A stretch of 64,000 nucleotides of DNA from CBDCNH01 sp965219015 (GTDB lineage: Bacteria > Pseudomonadota > Alphaproteobacteria > Rhodobacterales > Rhodobacteraceae): contig CBDCNH010000011.1 in assembly GCA_965219015.1 (NCBI GenBank), positions 248,001 to 312,000 on the forward strand, given 5' to 3'. Each line of letters starts with the position of its first letter. Position 1 is the first letter of the stretch. The notes under the pieces were generated by a model. That model had not been told where the DNA came from. It saw only the letters and a program-made list of their open reading frames with translations, and did no database searches. Shown piece by piece: positions 42,707 through 52,433 of the stretch. The position numbers were made by a program, and so were the translations under genes.

Positions 42707-43158
42707 GGGGCTACGCGGCGCTCGCCGGCGCAGGGTCCGCGGCGCTCCTCGCGGGGGCGCTCGGGTTCCAGTACCTCGGCGGGCTGGCGCCGTGCCAGCT
42801 CTGCCTCGAGCAGCGCTGGCCGCATGTCGCGGCGGTACTGATCGCGCTCGCAGCGCTCGCGGCGCCGCGGCGCTGGCTCCTCGTCGCGGGCGCGCTGGCG
42901 GCGCTCGCCACCGCAGGCCTCGGCGTGTTCCACGCAGGCGTCGAGCAGGGCTGGTGGCAGGGGCCGACGACCTGCACGTCCGGCCCCATCGCCGGGCTTT
43001 CGACCGATGACCTGATGGCGCAGATCATGGACGCGCCGCTGGTGCGCTGCACCGAGATCGCCTGGTCGCTCGGCGGCGTGTCGATGGCGGGCTGGAACGC
43101 GATCCTGTCGGCGGGCCTGGTGGCGGTGTGGCTCGCGGGGGCGCGAACCACACGCTAG
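42703..43158 (+). CDS. dsbB: Disulfide bond formation protein DsbB
   Basis: 151 residues, four membrane helices. The first periplasmic loop has CxxC in GLAPCQLCLEQRWPH (redox pair). The second has Cys in WWQGPTTCTSG and PLVRCTEIAWSL. DsbB oxidises DsbA and passes electrons to quinone. GTG 42703 overlaps the upstream stop. It forms a two-gene unit with the YqaA-like gene; no dsbA is seen in the window. Confidence 0.93.
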   Translation: MRGYAALAGAGSAALLAGALGFQYLGGLAPCQLCLEQRWPHVAAVLIALAALAAPRRWLLVAGALAALATAGLGVFHAGVEQGWWQGPTTCTSGPIAGLSTDDLMAQIMDAPLVRCTEIAWSLGGVSMAGWNAILSAGLVAVWLAGARTTR

Positions 43159-43159
43159 C

Positions 43160-43294
43160 TCACTTCTTGCCGGACTTGGCGCCCTTGTTGATGTTCAGCC
43201 CGTCTTGCGACGACGCGCCGCCCGGAGCCGCCTTCGGCTTTTCCTTCTTCGGCTTCTTGATTTCCTTGTTGCTCTTCATCTGACCCTTGGCCAT
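43160..43294 (-). CDS. Small Lys-rich protein of unknown function (44 aa)
   Basis: A 44-residue ORF running leftward from an ATG at 43294. The translation is Lys/Pro/Gly-rich, beginning MAKGQMKSNKEIKKPKKEK and ending GAKSGKK. Proteins beginning MAKGQ...SNKE..KPKKEKP recur as tiny hypothetical genes in proteobacteria, so this is likely real despite its length. The very basic, disordered composition suggests RNA or ribosome binding, but no function is known. A purine-rich stretch (GGGATGAGAG) precedes the ATG. Confidence 0.72.
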   Translation of the reverse strand: MAKGQMKSNKEIKKPKKEKPKAAPGGASSQDGLNINKGAKSGKK

Positions 43295-43322
43295 CGCTCT
43301 CATCCCGTCCGGCATGTGGTGG

Positions 43323-43350
43323 CACGAAGGCGGGCCGGTCCGCCCTCGTG
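43323..43350 (-). terminator. Hairpin downstream of aglK
   Basis: An imperfect inverted repeat (CACGA-a-GGCGG and CCGCC-c-TCGTG around a 6-base loop) lies about 40 bp after the aglK stop on the minus strand, between aglK and the small Lys-rich gene. It lacks a T-run, so it is at best a weak or Rho-assisted terminator. Confidence 0.35.
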
Positions 43351-43391
43351 ACGCGAATGTAACGGCGTGGCACGCAGCCCGGAAGCCCCCG

Positions 43392-44480
<1,089 letters not shown>

Positions 44481-44504
44481 GCCGCTCCCTCCCCTATCTT
44501 TTCT

Positions 44505-45659
44505 CTACTTGACCGACCCGGCGAGAAGTCCGCGCACGAGGTAGCGCTGCATCGTGAAGAACACGAGGAGCGGCACCGCGATCGACACGAACGCCGCCGT
44601 CGCGAGGATGCCCCAGTCGCCGCCGCGCGAGCCGAGGAGGTCGTCGGCGATCTTGACCGTCATCACCTTGGTCTCGTCGGAGGCGGGCAGGAAGACCTTG
44701 GCCACCAGGAGATCGTTCCAGGTCCAGAGGAACTGGAAGATCGCGAAGGCCGCGAGCGCCGGGAAGCTCAGGGGCAGCACGATCCGGGTGAAGACCTGGA
44801 AGTCTGTCGCCCCGTCGACCTTGGCGCTCTCGATGATGTCGCGCGGCAGGCCGATCATGTAGTTGCGGAGCAGGTAGATCGCGAGCGGCAGCCCGAAGCC
44901 GGTGTGGGCGAGCCAGATGCCGATGAAGCTCTGCCCGATGCCGATCCGGTTGTGGAACTGCAGCATCGGGACGAGCGCGATCTGCAACGGCACCACCAGC
45001 AGCCCCACCACGGCGGCGATGAGGAGCCCGCGACCCGGAAACTCCATCCACGCGAGCGCATAGGCCGCGAAGGCCGCGATCAGGATCGGGATGATCGTCG
45101 CGGGCACGGTCACGGTCAGCGTGTTGATGAACGCGAGGCTCATATTGTCGGCGTTGAGCACGGAGCGGTAGTTGTCGAGCGTGAACGACGGCGGCGTCTC
45201 GGCCTCGAAATACACGCGCGGACCGCGCTTGCCGGGATCCTCGGGCGAGGTGTAGGTGTAGTCGCCATTGGCCGCGACCGTGAGCGTGTCGCCCTTCCTG
45301 ATGTCCGCGGTGGTGCCGACGGGAAACTCGGCGGGCGCGTTGCCGCGGCTCCCGAACGCGGTCACGCTGCCCTCGCCCGACGCGAACGACGCCTTGACCT
45401 CGGGATCGTCGAAGATGTTGCCCGTGATCGCGAAGCTGCCGTCGGCCGCCTGCGTGCTCGTTCCGTCGGCCCGGCCGCGGAAGGTGAGATCGACCGCGAA
45501 GGGTGCTGCCCACCAGCCCGACACCGAGATCTGGTCGCGGTCGCGGAACGACGACACGAGGAGCCCCACGGTCGGGATCAGCCACAGCACCACCATCGCG
45601 AGGACCGACAGGTTGATGACCCAGGCGAGGCCCGTCTTCTGCCCGGCGATGTTGTCCAT
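44505..45659 (-). CDS. aglG: Sugar ABC transporter permease AglG
   Basis: 384 residues of the MalG family. The N-terminal helix (LAWVINLSVLAMVVLWLIPTVG) is followed by an extra ~110-residue periplasmic insert (about 50-160: RGRADGTSTQ ... YFEAETPPSF) before the five core helices. The permease EAA loop, which docks with the ATPase, is DIIESAKVDGATDFQVFTRI. Such an insert is seen in AglG-type permeases and may contact AglE. It lies 33 bp downstream of aglF. Confidence 0.9.
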   Translation of the reverse strand: MDNIAGQKTGLAWVINLSVLAMVVLWLIPTVGLLVSSFRDRDQISVSGWWAAPFAVDLTFRGRADGTSTQAADGSFAITGNIFDDPEVKASFASGEGSVTAFGSRGNAPAEFPVGTTADIRKGDTLTVAANGDYTYTSPEDPGKRGPRVYFEAETPPSFTLDNYRSVLNADNMSLAFINTLTVTVPATIIPILIAAFAAYALAWMEFPGRGLLIAAVVGLLVVPLQIALVPMLQFHNRIGIGQSFIGIWLAHTGFGLPLAIYLLRNYMIGLPRDIIESAKVDGATDFQVFTRIVLPLSFPALAAFAIFQFLWTWNDLLVAKVFLPASDETKVMTVKIADDLLGSRGGDWGILATAAFVSIAVPLLVFFTMQRYLVRGLLAGSVK

Positions 45660-45692
45660 GCTTCTCTCCCCTACCGCGTCTTGCGATGCAGC

Positions 45693-46673
45693 TCAGCGCG
45701 TCTCGCGCCGGGCCTGCACGATGTTCCAGATCATCACCGGCAGCACGATCACCATGATGACGAAGGCCACCGCCGTCGCCCGGCCGTCGTCGCGGAACAT
45801 GTAGGCCATCATGTACGACGGCAGGATCTGCGTGCCGAAATTGCCCCCGGTCGTCGCGTAGACGATGTCGAACACCTTCAGCACCAGGATCGTGATCGTC
45901 GTCCACACCACGACGATGGTGCCCATGATCTGCGGCACCTTGATCTTGAAGAAGAGCTGGAACGGGTTCGCGCCGTCGATGATCGCGGCCTCGAGCGTCT
46001 CCTCCGGGATGCCGCGCAGCGCCGCCGACAGGATCACCATCGCGAAGCCGGTCTGGATCCAGATCAGGATGAACATCAGGAAGAAGTTGTTCCAGAACGG
46101 GATCTGCAGCACGTCGACCGGGTTCGCGGCGCCGAGCCCCGCACGGATCGCGTTGATGAGCCCGATGTCGGCGTTGTTGGCGTAGACGAACTTCCAGATC
46201 AGCGAGGCGCCGACGAAGGAGATCGCCATCGGCATGAAGATGAGCGACTTCGCGATGTTGCCCCAGCGCAGCCGGTCGGTGAGCTGCGCCGCGAGGAGCC
46301 CGAAGAACGTGGCCCCCGCCGGCACCACGAGCACCCAGAGGAAGTTGTTGAGGAGCGCCGTGCGGAAGTTCGGGTCGGTGAAGAGCGAGGCGTAGTTGCC
46401 CGCGCCGAGGAACTGCACGTCGTCGCGCCCGTAGAGCGACCGGACGAACGAGCCCACGACGGGATAGACGAGGTAGAGCCCGAGCGCGAAGATGGCGGGA
46501 AAGAGGAACAGCCACGGCCGCACCTGGTTGGCGCGGTTGATGTTGAGGCCGGGGTTCGGGCCTTTCGCCGGAAAGATCACCTTGTCGAGGACGAGGTTCG
46601 AGCCCCAGAAGTACGCGAGGCAGCCGCCCACGCCGATGACGATGGTGAAGATGCCCTGCAGCATCGGATTCAT
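45693..46673 (-). CDS. aglF: Sugar ABC transporter permease AglF
   Basis: 326 residues of the MalF family with six to eight helices (MLQGIFTIVIGVGGCLAYFWG; RPWLFLFPAIFALGLYLVYP). The EAA loop is EETLEAAIIDGANPFQLFFK. The short F-type periplasmic loop is kept. The ATG at 46673 follows GAGGGG. It partners AglG to form the membrane channel for the AglE-bound glucoside. Confidence 0.93.
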   Translation of the reverse strand: MNPMLQGIFTIVIGVGGCLAYFWGSNLVLDKVIFPAKGPNPGLNINRANQVRPWLFLFPAIFALGLYLVYPVVGSFVRSLYGRDDVQFLGAGNYASLFTDPNFRTALLNNFLWVLVVPAGATFFGLLAAQLTDRLRWGNIAKSLIFMPMAISFVGASLIWKFVYANNADIGLINAIRAGLGAANPVDVLQIPFWNNFFLMFILIWIQTGFAMVILSAALRGIPEETLEAAIIDGANPFQLFFKIKVPQIMGTIVVVWTTITILVLKVFDIVYATTGGNFGTQILPSYMMAYMFRDDGRATAVAFVIMVIVLPVMIWNIVQARRETR

Positions 46674-46695
46674 CGCGTGTCCCCCCTCTCCTGAA

Positions 46696-46725
46696 GCCGC
46701 CGCCGGGTCGTTGCCCGGCGGCGGC
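46696..46725 (-). terminator. Hairpin between aglE and aglF
   Basis: A perfect 12-bp stem (GCCGCCGCCGGG / CCCGGCGGCGGC, loop TCGTTG) directly follows aglE and precedes aglF. It has no T-run. Stem-loops after the binding-protein gene commonly stabilise its message and lower downstream expression, giving excess AglE over permease, as in malE-malF. Confidence 0.6.
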
Positions 46726-46731
46726 GTCGCG

Positions 46732-48120
46732 TCACTTCTTGATCGCGTCCCAGCGGGCCTGGATCTGCTTCGCGACCGCATCGGCGCTGTCGCCGCCGAC
46801 GAAGGCGACCATGCCCTTCCAGAACGCCCCCGCGCCGATCTCCGCCGGCATCAGGTCCGAGCCGTCGAAGCGGAACGTGGTGGCGTCGAGCAGGATCTTG
46901 CCGAGCGCACGCTGCGTGTCGTTGGCGTAGTCCTCGGGGTTCGCGTCCTTGTAGGGCGTGAGGAACCCCGACTGCGCCATCCAGATCTCGTGCGCGATCG
47001 GCGTCTTCAGGAACTCGATGAAGTCGTGCGCGGCGGGCGCGTCCTTGGTGATGACGAAGAGCGTGCCCGCGCCGAGCACCGGCTTGCCGAGATCCTTCTC
47101 GGGATCGGCCGGGAAGTAGAAGAAGTCCACGTCCTGCCCGACCTCGGTACCGTCGGGGAAGAAGGTCGGGATGAACGACGCCTGATGGTGCATGTAGCAC
47201 TTCGGCGGGAAGGTGAAGAGCCCGCCCGGGCTGTCGCGGAAGTCGGTGTTGGCCACCGACGCCGAGCCGCCGTCGACGTTCGCGTCGGTCTTGGCGAAGT
47301 AGCCGAACTCGTCGATGGCCGCGACGATGCGCGGATCGTCGAACTTGATCTCGTTCGTCACCCAGCCGTCGTAGACCTCGGGCGGCTGCGTGCGGAGCAC
47401 CAGGTCCTCGACCCAGTCGGTCGCGGGCCAGCCGGTCGCGGCGCCGGAGCCGAGCCCGATGCACCAGGGCGTACCGCCGTCCTCGACGATCTGCTCGGTC
47501 AGCGCCTTGAGATCCTCGTAGGTCTCGGGCACATCGTAGCCCGCCTCGTCGAAGGCCTCGGGCACGTACCACACGAGGCTCTTGACGTCGATCTTGTAGG
47601 GGAACGCATAGAGCGCCGCGTCGCCCTTGGCGTCCTCGTAGGTGCTGAGGTCCACCCAGGACTGCCCGGCGGCATAGTTCGCGGCGAGCCAGTCCGCGGT
47701 CTCGGACCCGAGCGGCGTCAGGCTGCCGGCGCGCGCGAGGTCGGCCGCGAGCCCCGGCTGCGGCACGACGGCGATGTTGGGTGCGGAGCCGGACTTCGTG
47801 GAGATCACGATGTCCTGCTCGAAGCTGTCCGAGCCGGAATAGTCCACCGTGGCGCCGGTCGCCGCCTCGAAATACGCGATGACGCTCTCGAAGAGCGTCT
47901 TGTCGGCGCCGGTCCAGGGTCCGGTGATGCTGATCGTCTGGCCGTTGAGGTCATGGCCGGCCTTGAAGTCGTCGTAGCTCTTCCAGTCGAACTTCGCGTC
48001 CTCGCCGGGCGCGAACTTCAGATCCTGAGCGAACGCGGGCCCTGCCCCGATGGCTGCGGCGAGCGCCGCGACGGCGGCGATCCCCGCACCCGGAACGCGG
48101 CCCTTCGGCAACGTGGTCAT
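46732..48120 (-). CDS. aglE: Alpha-glucoside-binding protein AglE
   Basis: 462 residues of the cluster B sugar-binding type. The signal peptide is about 1-31 (MTTLPKGRVPGAGIAA to AGPAFA). The mature domain has the two lobes typical of maltose-binding-like proteins (GQTISITGPWTGADK; TPWCIGLGSGAATGWPATDW; GTLFVITKDAPAAHDFIEFL). It captures the glucoside in the periplasm. The ATG at 48120 has GGAGGG about six to ten bases upstream. It is the promoter-proximal gene of aglEFGK, behind an AglR operator. Confidence 0.93.
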   Translation of the reverse strand: MTTLPKGRVPGAGIAAVAALAAAIGAGPAFAQDLKFAPGEDAKFDWKSYDDFKAGHDLNGQTISITGPWTGADKTLFESVIAYFEAATGATVDYSGSDSFEQDIVISTKSGSAPNIAVVPQPGLAADLARAGSLTPLGSETADWLAANYAAGQSWVDLSTYEDAKGDAALYAFPYKIDVKSLVWYVPEAFDEAGYDVPETYEDLKALTEQIVEDGGTPWCIGLGSGAATGWPATDWVEDLVLRTQPPEVYDGWVTNEIKFDDPRIVAAIDEFGYFAKTDANVDGGSASVANTDFRDSPGGLFTFPPKCYMHHQASFIPTFFPDGTEVGQDVDFFYFPADPEKDLGKPVLGAGTLFVITKDAPAAHDFIEFLKTPIAHEIWMAQSGFLTPYKDANPEDYANDTQRALGKILLDATTFRFDGSDLMPAEIGAGAFWKGMVAFVGGDSADAVAKQIQARWDAIKK

Positions 48121-48185
48121 GCGCTATCCCTCCCATGGTTGAGGCCGGCGTGCGCGGCCCTAGCAGCTTGAATTGGAGACGACTC

Positions 48186-48197
48186 CAAAGCGCTTTG
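48186..48197. promoter_or_regulatory. AglR operator 1 (aglE side)
   Basis: CAAAGCGCTTTG is a perfect 12-bp palindrome within TCCAAAGCGCTTTGA. It is the LacI-family type of site with a central CG. It lies just downstream of the TTGACA that begins the leftward aglE promoter, at the likely transcription start, so bound AglR would block aglEFGK. It is matched by operator 2. Confidence 0.75.
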
Positions 48198-48204
48198 AGT
48201 GCTT

Positions 48205-48234
48205 AACGCTCCCCGATCGGCCGGCGCGTGTCAA
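48205..48234 (-). promoter_or_regulatory. Candidate aglE promoter
   Basis: On the minus strand TTGACA (48234-48229) is a perfect -35. The -10 about 18 bases on (AGCGTT, 48210-48205) is weak. Operator 1 follows immediately. Geometry mirrors the aglR side, which supports it. Confidence 0.45.
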
Positions 48235-48308
48235 TCCCGCTTGCGGCAAGTGCCGATGCCGAAACGGCTTTTCGCACCTGCAGCATCGGCGGGCGGCCGC
48301 GAATGGTT

Positions 48309-48337
48309 TTGACCCCTGCCCCGTCCCTCGCTACGGT
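48309..48337 (+). promoter_or_regulatory. aglR promoter
   Basis: TTGACC (48309-48314), 17 bases, TACGGT (48332-48337). A transcript would start near 48344, directly before operator 2, giving autoregulation of aglR, the GH1 gene and glk. Confidence 0.6.
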
Positions 48338-48346
48338 TGCAGGGTT

Positions 48347-48360
48347 CCAAAGCGCTTCGG
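48347..48360. promoter_or_regulatory. AglR operator 2 (aglR side)
   Basis: CCAAAGCGCTTCGG shares TTCCAAAGCGCTT-like core with operator 1 (both contain CCAAAGCGCTT). It sits at +3 to +16 of the aglR promoter. The two sites are about 160 bp apart, a spacing that could allow a LacI-type repression loop. Confidence 0.7.
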
Positions 48361-48372
48361 GCCGTCGACGCC

Positions 48373-49416
48373 ATGAACCTCCGCGAGCTGTCGCAGATCC
48401 TCGGGCTCTCCTCCACCACCGTCAGCCGGGCGCTGAACGGCTACCCGGAGGTGTCCGAGGGCACCCGCGCGCGCGTGATCGAGGCCGCGCACCGGCACCA
48501 CTACCGCCCGAACGCCCGCGCGCAGGGGCTCGCCACCGGGCGCGCGATGGCGATCGGGCACGTCATCCCCGCCTTCACCACGCACGAGATGGTCAACCCG
48601 GTCTTCGCGGACTTCATCGCCGGGGCCAGCGAGTGCTACGCCGCCGCGGGCTTCGACATGGTGCTCTCGATCGTCGCCGACACGGACGAAGGACGGGCGT
48701 ATCGCCAGCTCGGCGCGCGCGGGACCGTCGACGGCGTCATCGTGCATTTTCCCCGCGCCGCCGACCACCGCATCGCGCTTCTGACCGAGATCGGGCTGCC
48801 CTTCGTCGTCCACGGCCGCGCCACCGGGGCGGCGCTGCCCTACGCCTACGTCGACGTCGACAACCGCCGTGCGTTCCGCCGCGCCACGGCGTTCCTCCTC
48901 GACCTCGGGCACCGGCGCATCGGGCTCGTCAACGGGCTGGCCGATCTCGATTTCGCCATCCGCCGCGAGGCCGGCTTTGCCGAGGCGCTCGCGGCGCGCG
49001 GGCTCGCGCCCGAGCCCGACCTCATCGCGGCGAACGAGATGACCGAGACGCACGGGCATGTCTCGACGCACCGGATGCTCGACCTCGCCGATCCGCCGAC
49101 GGCGATCCTCGTGTCGTCGATGATCTCCGCCATCGGCGTCCGGCGCGCCGCCGAGGAGCGCGGCCTCAAGCTCGGGCGCGACCTCTCCGTCGTCACCCAC
49201 GACGACGCGCTCGGCTACCTGCCGAACGGCACCGGCGTGCCGATCTTCACCGCCACGCGCTCCTCCGTCCGCGAGGCCGGGCGGCGCGCGGCGGGGATGC
49301 TCCTCGCGCGCATCGCCGATCCCGCCGCGCCGCACGCGCACCAACTCATGGAGGCCGAGCTGATGGTCGGCCTCTCCACCGGACCCCGCCACGTCCCAGC
49401 CGCGAGCCCCGCATGA
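48373..49416 (+). CDS. aglR: LacI-family regulator AglR
   Basis: 347 residues. The N-terminal HTH (MNLRELSQILGLSSTTVSRA, then LNGYPEVSEGTRARV) is the LacI signature, with the hinge helix near 50-60 (NARAQGLATGR). A periplasmic-binding-like effector domain follows (IGHVIPAFTTHEMVNPVFADFIAGAS; LGHRRIGLVNG; SVVTHDDALGYLP). It most likely represses aglEFGK and its own operon until sugar binds. The ATG at 48373 fits the family start rather than the TTG at 48337. The stop overlaps the start of the GH1 gene (ATGA). Confidence 0.92.
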   Translation: MNLRELSQILGLSSTTVSRALNGYPEVSEGTRARVIEAAHRHHYRPNARAQGLATGRAMAIGHVIPAFTTHEMVNPVFADFIAGASECYAAAGFDMVLSIVADTDEGRAYRQLGARGTVDGVIVHFPRAADHRIALLTEIGLPFVVHGRATGAALPYAYVDVDNRRAFRRATAFLLDLGHRRIGLVNGLADLDFAIRREAGFAEALAARGLAPEPDLIAANEMTETHGHVSTHRMLDLADPPTAILVSSMISAIGVRRAAEERGLKLGRDLSVVTHDDALGYLPNGTGVPIFTATRSSVREAGRRAAGMLLARIADPAAPHAHQLMEAELMVGLSTGPRHVPAASPA

Positions 49417-50723
49417 CCTTCACCCGCGCCGACTTCCCCGAAGGCTTCCTCTTCGGCACCGCCACGTCCGCCTACCAGATCGAGGGCCACGCCGCGGGCG
49501 GCGCGGGGCCGACGCACTGGGACAGCTTCGCCGCCACCCCCGGCAACGTCGCCAACGCCGAGGACGGTGCCGTCGCCTGCAACCACTACCACCGGATGGA
49601 CGCCGACCTCGACCTCGTGGCCGCCGCCAACCTCGACGTCTACCGCTTCTCCGCCTCCTGGGCGCGCGTCATCCCCGAGGGCCGCGGCGCGGTCAACCCG
49701 GAGGGCCTCGACTTCTACGACCGCCTCGTCGACGGCCTCCTCGCGCGCGGCCTGAAGCCCGCGCTGACGCTCTACCACTGGGAGCTGCCCTCGCCGCTCG
49801 CGGACCTCGGCGGCTGGCGGAACCGCGACATCGCGGGCTGGTTCGGCGACTACGCGGAGGTCATCGCCGGGCGCATCGGCGACCGCGTCTGGTCCACGGC
49901 GCCGATCAACGAGCCCTGGTGCGTCGCTTGGCTGTCGCACTTCCTCGGCCAGCACGCGCCGGGGCTGCGCGACATCCGCGCGACGGCGCGCGCGATGCAC
50001 CACGTCCTCCTCGCCCACGGCACCGCCATCGGCGCCCTGCGCGCGGCGGGCATGGGCAACCTCGGGCTCGTGTGCAACTTCGAGTACCCCGAGCCCGCGA
50101 GCCCGTCCGACGCCGACCGGGCGGCGGCGGACCGCTACGACGCCACCTACAACCGCTGGTTCCTCTCGGGCGTGTTCCGCGGCGCCTACCCTGCGCTCGC
50201 GCTCGAGGGCCTCGAGCCGCATCTGCCCGCGGGCTGGCAGGACGATTTCCCGGTCATCACCGCGCCCGTGGACTGGTGCGGGCTGAACTACTACACGCGC
50301 AAGCTCGTGGCGCACGCGCCCGGCCCCTGGCCCGCGACGCGCGAGGTCGAGGGGCCGCTCCCGAAGACCGACATGGGCTGGGAGATCTACCCCGAGGGCC
50401 TCGGCCGCCTCCTCGCGCGCACGCGGGCCGACTACACCGGCGACCTGCCGCTCTACGTCACCGAGAACGGCCTCGCGAGCGCCGAGCCGCACGATGATGC
50501 GGGCCGGCTCGCCTACATCGAGGCGCATCTCGGCGAGGTGCGCCGCGCCATCGCCGCCGGCGTGCCGGTGCGCGGCTACTACGTCTGGTCGCTCCTCGAC
50601 AACTACGAGTGGGCGCTCGGCTACGACAAGCGGTTCGGGCTCGTCCACGTCGACTTCGAGACCTTGCAGCGGCGTCCGAAAGCGTCCTATCACGCGCTCG
50701 CCGCCGCCCTCGCGCGGGCTTGA
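49413..50723 (+). CDS. GH1 beta-glucosidase-type glycosidase
   Basis: 436 residues of a complete GH1 barrel. The family start is FPEGFLFGTATSAYQIEGHA, the acid/base Glu is in STAPINEPWC and the nucleophile Glu in LYVTENGLAS. The WSLLDNYEWALGYDKRFGL end binds the -1 glucose. No signal peptide, so it is cytoplasmic and would cut an imported disaccharide. It takes the place usually held by a GH13 alpha-glucosidase (aglA) in agl clusters, so the imported sugar may be a beta-glucoside. Confidence 0.95.
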   Translation: MTFTRADFPEGFLFGTATSAYQIEGHAAGGAGPTHWDSFAATPGNVANAEDGAVACNHYHRMDADLDLVAAANLDVYRFSASWARVIPEGRGAVNPEGLDFYDRLVDGLLARGLKPALTLYHWELPSPLADLGGWRNRDIAGWFGDYAEVIAGRIGDRVWSTAPINEPWCVAWLSHFLGQHAPGLRDIRATARAMHHVLLAHGTAIGALRAAGMGNLGLVCNFEYPEPASPSDADRAAADRYDATYNRWFLSGVFRGAYPALALEGLEPHLPAGWQDDFPVITAPVDWCGLNYYTRKLVAHAPGPWPATREVEGPLPKTDMGWEIYPEGLGRLLARTRADYTGDLPLYVTENGLASAEPHDDAGRLAYIEAHLGEVRRAIAAGVPVRGYYVWSLLDNYEWALGYDKRFGLVHVDFETLQRRPKASYHALAAALARA

Positions 50724-50736
50724 GGAGACGACGCGC

Positions 50737-51690
50737 ATGGCCACGACGCTCTCCCTCGTCGCCGACATCGGCGGCACCAACACGCGCGTCGCCCTCGCCG
50801 ACGGCCCCGCGATCCGCCATGACAGCATCCGCCGCTACCGCAACGCCGGCGAGCCCGATCTCGAGACGGTGCTGCGGAGCTACCTCGCCGACGCTGGCGA
50901 CCCTGCGCCGGACGCGGCCTGCATCGCCGTCGCGGGCCCGGTCCGGGGCGGCGTCGCGACGCTCACCAACCTCGACTGGACGATGGACCTCGAGACCGTC
51001 GGCGCCGCCACCGGCGCAGGCGAGGTCTCGATCCTGAACGACCTGCAGGCGCAGGGCTACGCGCTCGCGCATCTCGGCGCCGACACGCTCCACGTCATCG
51101 TCGAGGGCGCCGCGGCCGAGCCGCAGGCGAGCCGGCTCGTGATCGGCATCGGCACCGGGTTCAACGCGGCCCCGGTCCATGCCTCGCGGCGCGAGAACGT
51201 GGTGCCTGCCTCCGAATGCGGCCACCAGAGCCTGCCCGTCCGCACCGACGCCGACCTCGCGCTCGCCCGCCACGTCGAGGCCGAGCACGGCTTCCCGTCG
51301 ATCGAGGACGTGCTCTCGGGGCGCGGGCTCGAGCACATCGCGGGCTTCCTCGGCGCGACCGGGCGCACCACCTCGGCCGACATCATGGCGGGGCTGAAGG
51401 CGGGCGACGACGCACGCGCCGCCGAGGCCGGCCGCATCTTCGCGCGCCATCTCGGGGTCGTCGCGTCCGACCTCGCGCTCGTCCACCTGCCCTTCGGCGG
51501 CATCTACCTCTGCGGCGGGCTCGCACGCGCCTTCGCGCGCTACCTCGGCGACCTCGGCCTCGTCGCCGCGTTCCGCGACAAGGGGCGGTTCTCCGAGTTC
51601 ATGGCGGCGTTCTCGATCTCGGTCATCGAGGACGACTACGCCGCCCTCACCGGCTGCGCCGCGCATCTCGACGCCATCCTCGCGGCCTAG
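50737..51690 (+). CDS. glk: Glucokinase
   Basis: 317 residues. The ATP-binding phosphate-1 segment is LVADIGGTNTRVAL, the glucose site is ILNDLQAQGYAL (Asn-Asp), the adenosine motif is GIGTGFNAAPV and GGIYLCGGLA, and the ECGH motif is SECGHQSLPV. It lies 13 bp after the GH1 gene, with GAGGAG before its ATG, and phosphorylates the glucose released. Its stop overlaps that of the convergent squalene/phytoene synthase-like gene in the palindrome CTAG. Confidence 0.95.
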   Translation: MATTLSLVADIGGTNTRVALADGPAIRHDSIRRYRNAGEPDLETVLRSYLADAGDPAPDAACIAVAGPVRGGVATLTNLDWTMDLETVGAATGAGEVSILNDLQAQGYALAHLGADTLHVIVEGAAAEPQASRLVIGIGTGFNAAPVHASRRENVVPASECGHQSLPVRTDADLALARHVEAEHGFPSIEDVLSGRGLEHIAGFLGATGRTTSADIMAGLKAGDDARAAEAGRIFARHLGVVASDLALVHLPFGGIYLCGGLARAFARYLGDLGLVAAFRDKGRFSEFMAAFSISVIEDDYAALTGCAAHLDAILAA

Positions 51691-52433
51691 TAGCCGCCCG
51701 TCGCCGCCTTCGCGAGAAGCCGCGCGCGCCGCGCGAACTCCGACCGCGGGAGCGTGCCCGCGGCGATCCGCGCGGGCTCCGCGAGCGCCCGTCTGAGCAC
51801 CCCCCCGGTCTCCGACGCCGCCCGCAGCGCCGGGCCGAGCGCGCGCGGGAGCCGCGCCGCCCGCGCCGCCGCGACGGCCGCGAGCCCGTCCCGGATCAGC
51901 GCCTCGTGCCCCGCGGGGAGCGCCGGCCGGCCGCGCGCGGCGAGCGCCGGCACCGCCTCGAGCCAGTTTGCAAGCCCCTGCGCCGCGCCGAGCCCGCGCA
52001 CCCGCGCCTCCGCGTCGGGCCCCGCCCCGAGGAGGAGCGCCGCCGCCCACATGAGCGCCCCCGCCGTTGCCGCGAGATGGGCGCGGAGCGCGTCGGCGCT
52101 CTCGCCCGGCCCCGGCGCCACCTCCGCCTCGCGCGCGGCGACGAGCCCGTCGAGCACGCCCGCCACGAGCGGCACGCCGGTGAGCGCCTCCGTCACCTCG
52201 TGCCGCCGCGCGGGCCGGCCGGCCGCGATCTCCGCCACCGCGTCGCGCCACCACTGGAGCCGCATCGCGACGATCATCGGCTCGGCGCTGACCCAGGGCG
52301 CGCGCGCCACCTCGAGGTTGAGCGCGTAGAGCGGCAGGAGCCGCGCCCGCGCCTCGGGCCCGCCCGACATCGCCGCGAGGAAGCGCGCAGGATCCCCGCG
52401 GCGCACCATCTCCGCGCAGGCCTCGAGGCTCAC
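51687..52433 (-). CDS. Squalene/phytoene synthase-family protein (NDUFAF6-like)
   Basis: 248 residues. The fold is that of squalene/phytoene synthase (FLAAMSGGPEARARLLPLYALN; VSAEPMIVAMRLQWWRDAV). The second conserved region, which in true synthases is an Asp-rich metal site, here reads GLANWLEAVPALAARGRPALP with no DxxxD. The early Asp-rich motif is also missing. It therefore resembles the NDUFAF6 branch, linked to respiratory complex I assembly, more than a phytoene synthase. GTG 52433 overlaps the cimA stop, so it is the third gene of cysS-cimA. Confidence 0.75.
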   Translation of the reverse strand: MSLEACAEMVRRGDPARFLAAMSGGPEARARLLPLYALNLEVARAPWVSAEPMIVAMRLQWWRDAVAEIAAGRPARRHEVTEALTGVPLVAGVLDGLVAAREAEVAPGPGESADALRAHLAATAGALMWAAALLLGAGPDAEARVRGLGAAQGLANWLEAVPALAARGRPALPAGHEALIRDGLAAVAAARAARLPRALGPALRAASETGGVLRRALAEPARIAAGTLPRSEFARRARLLAKAATGGY

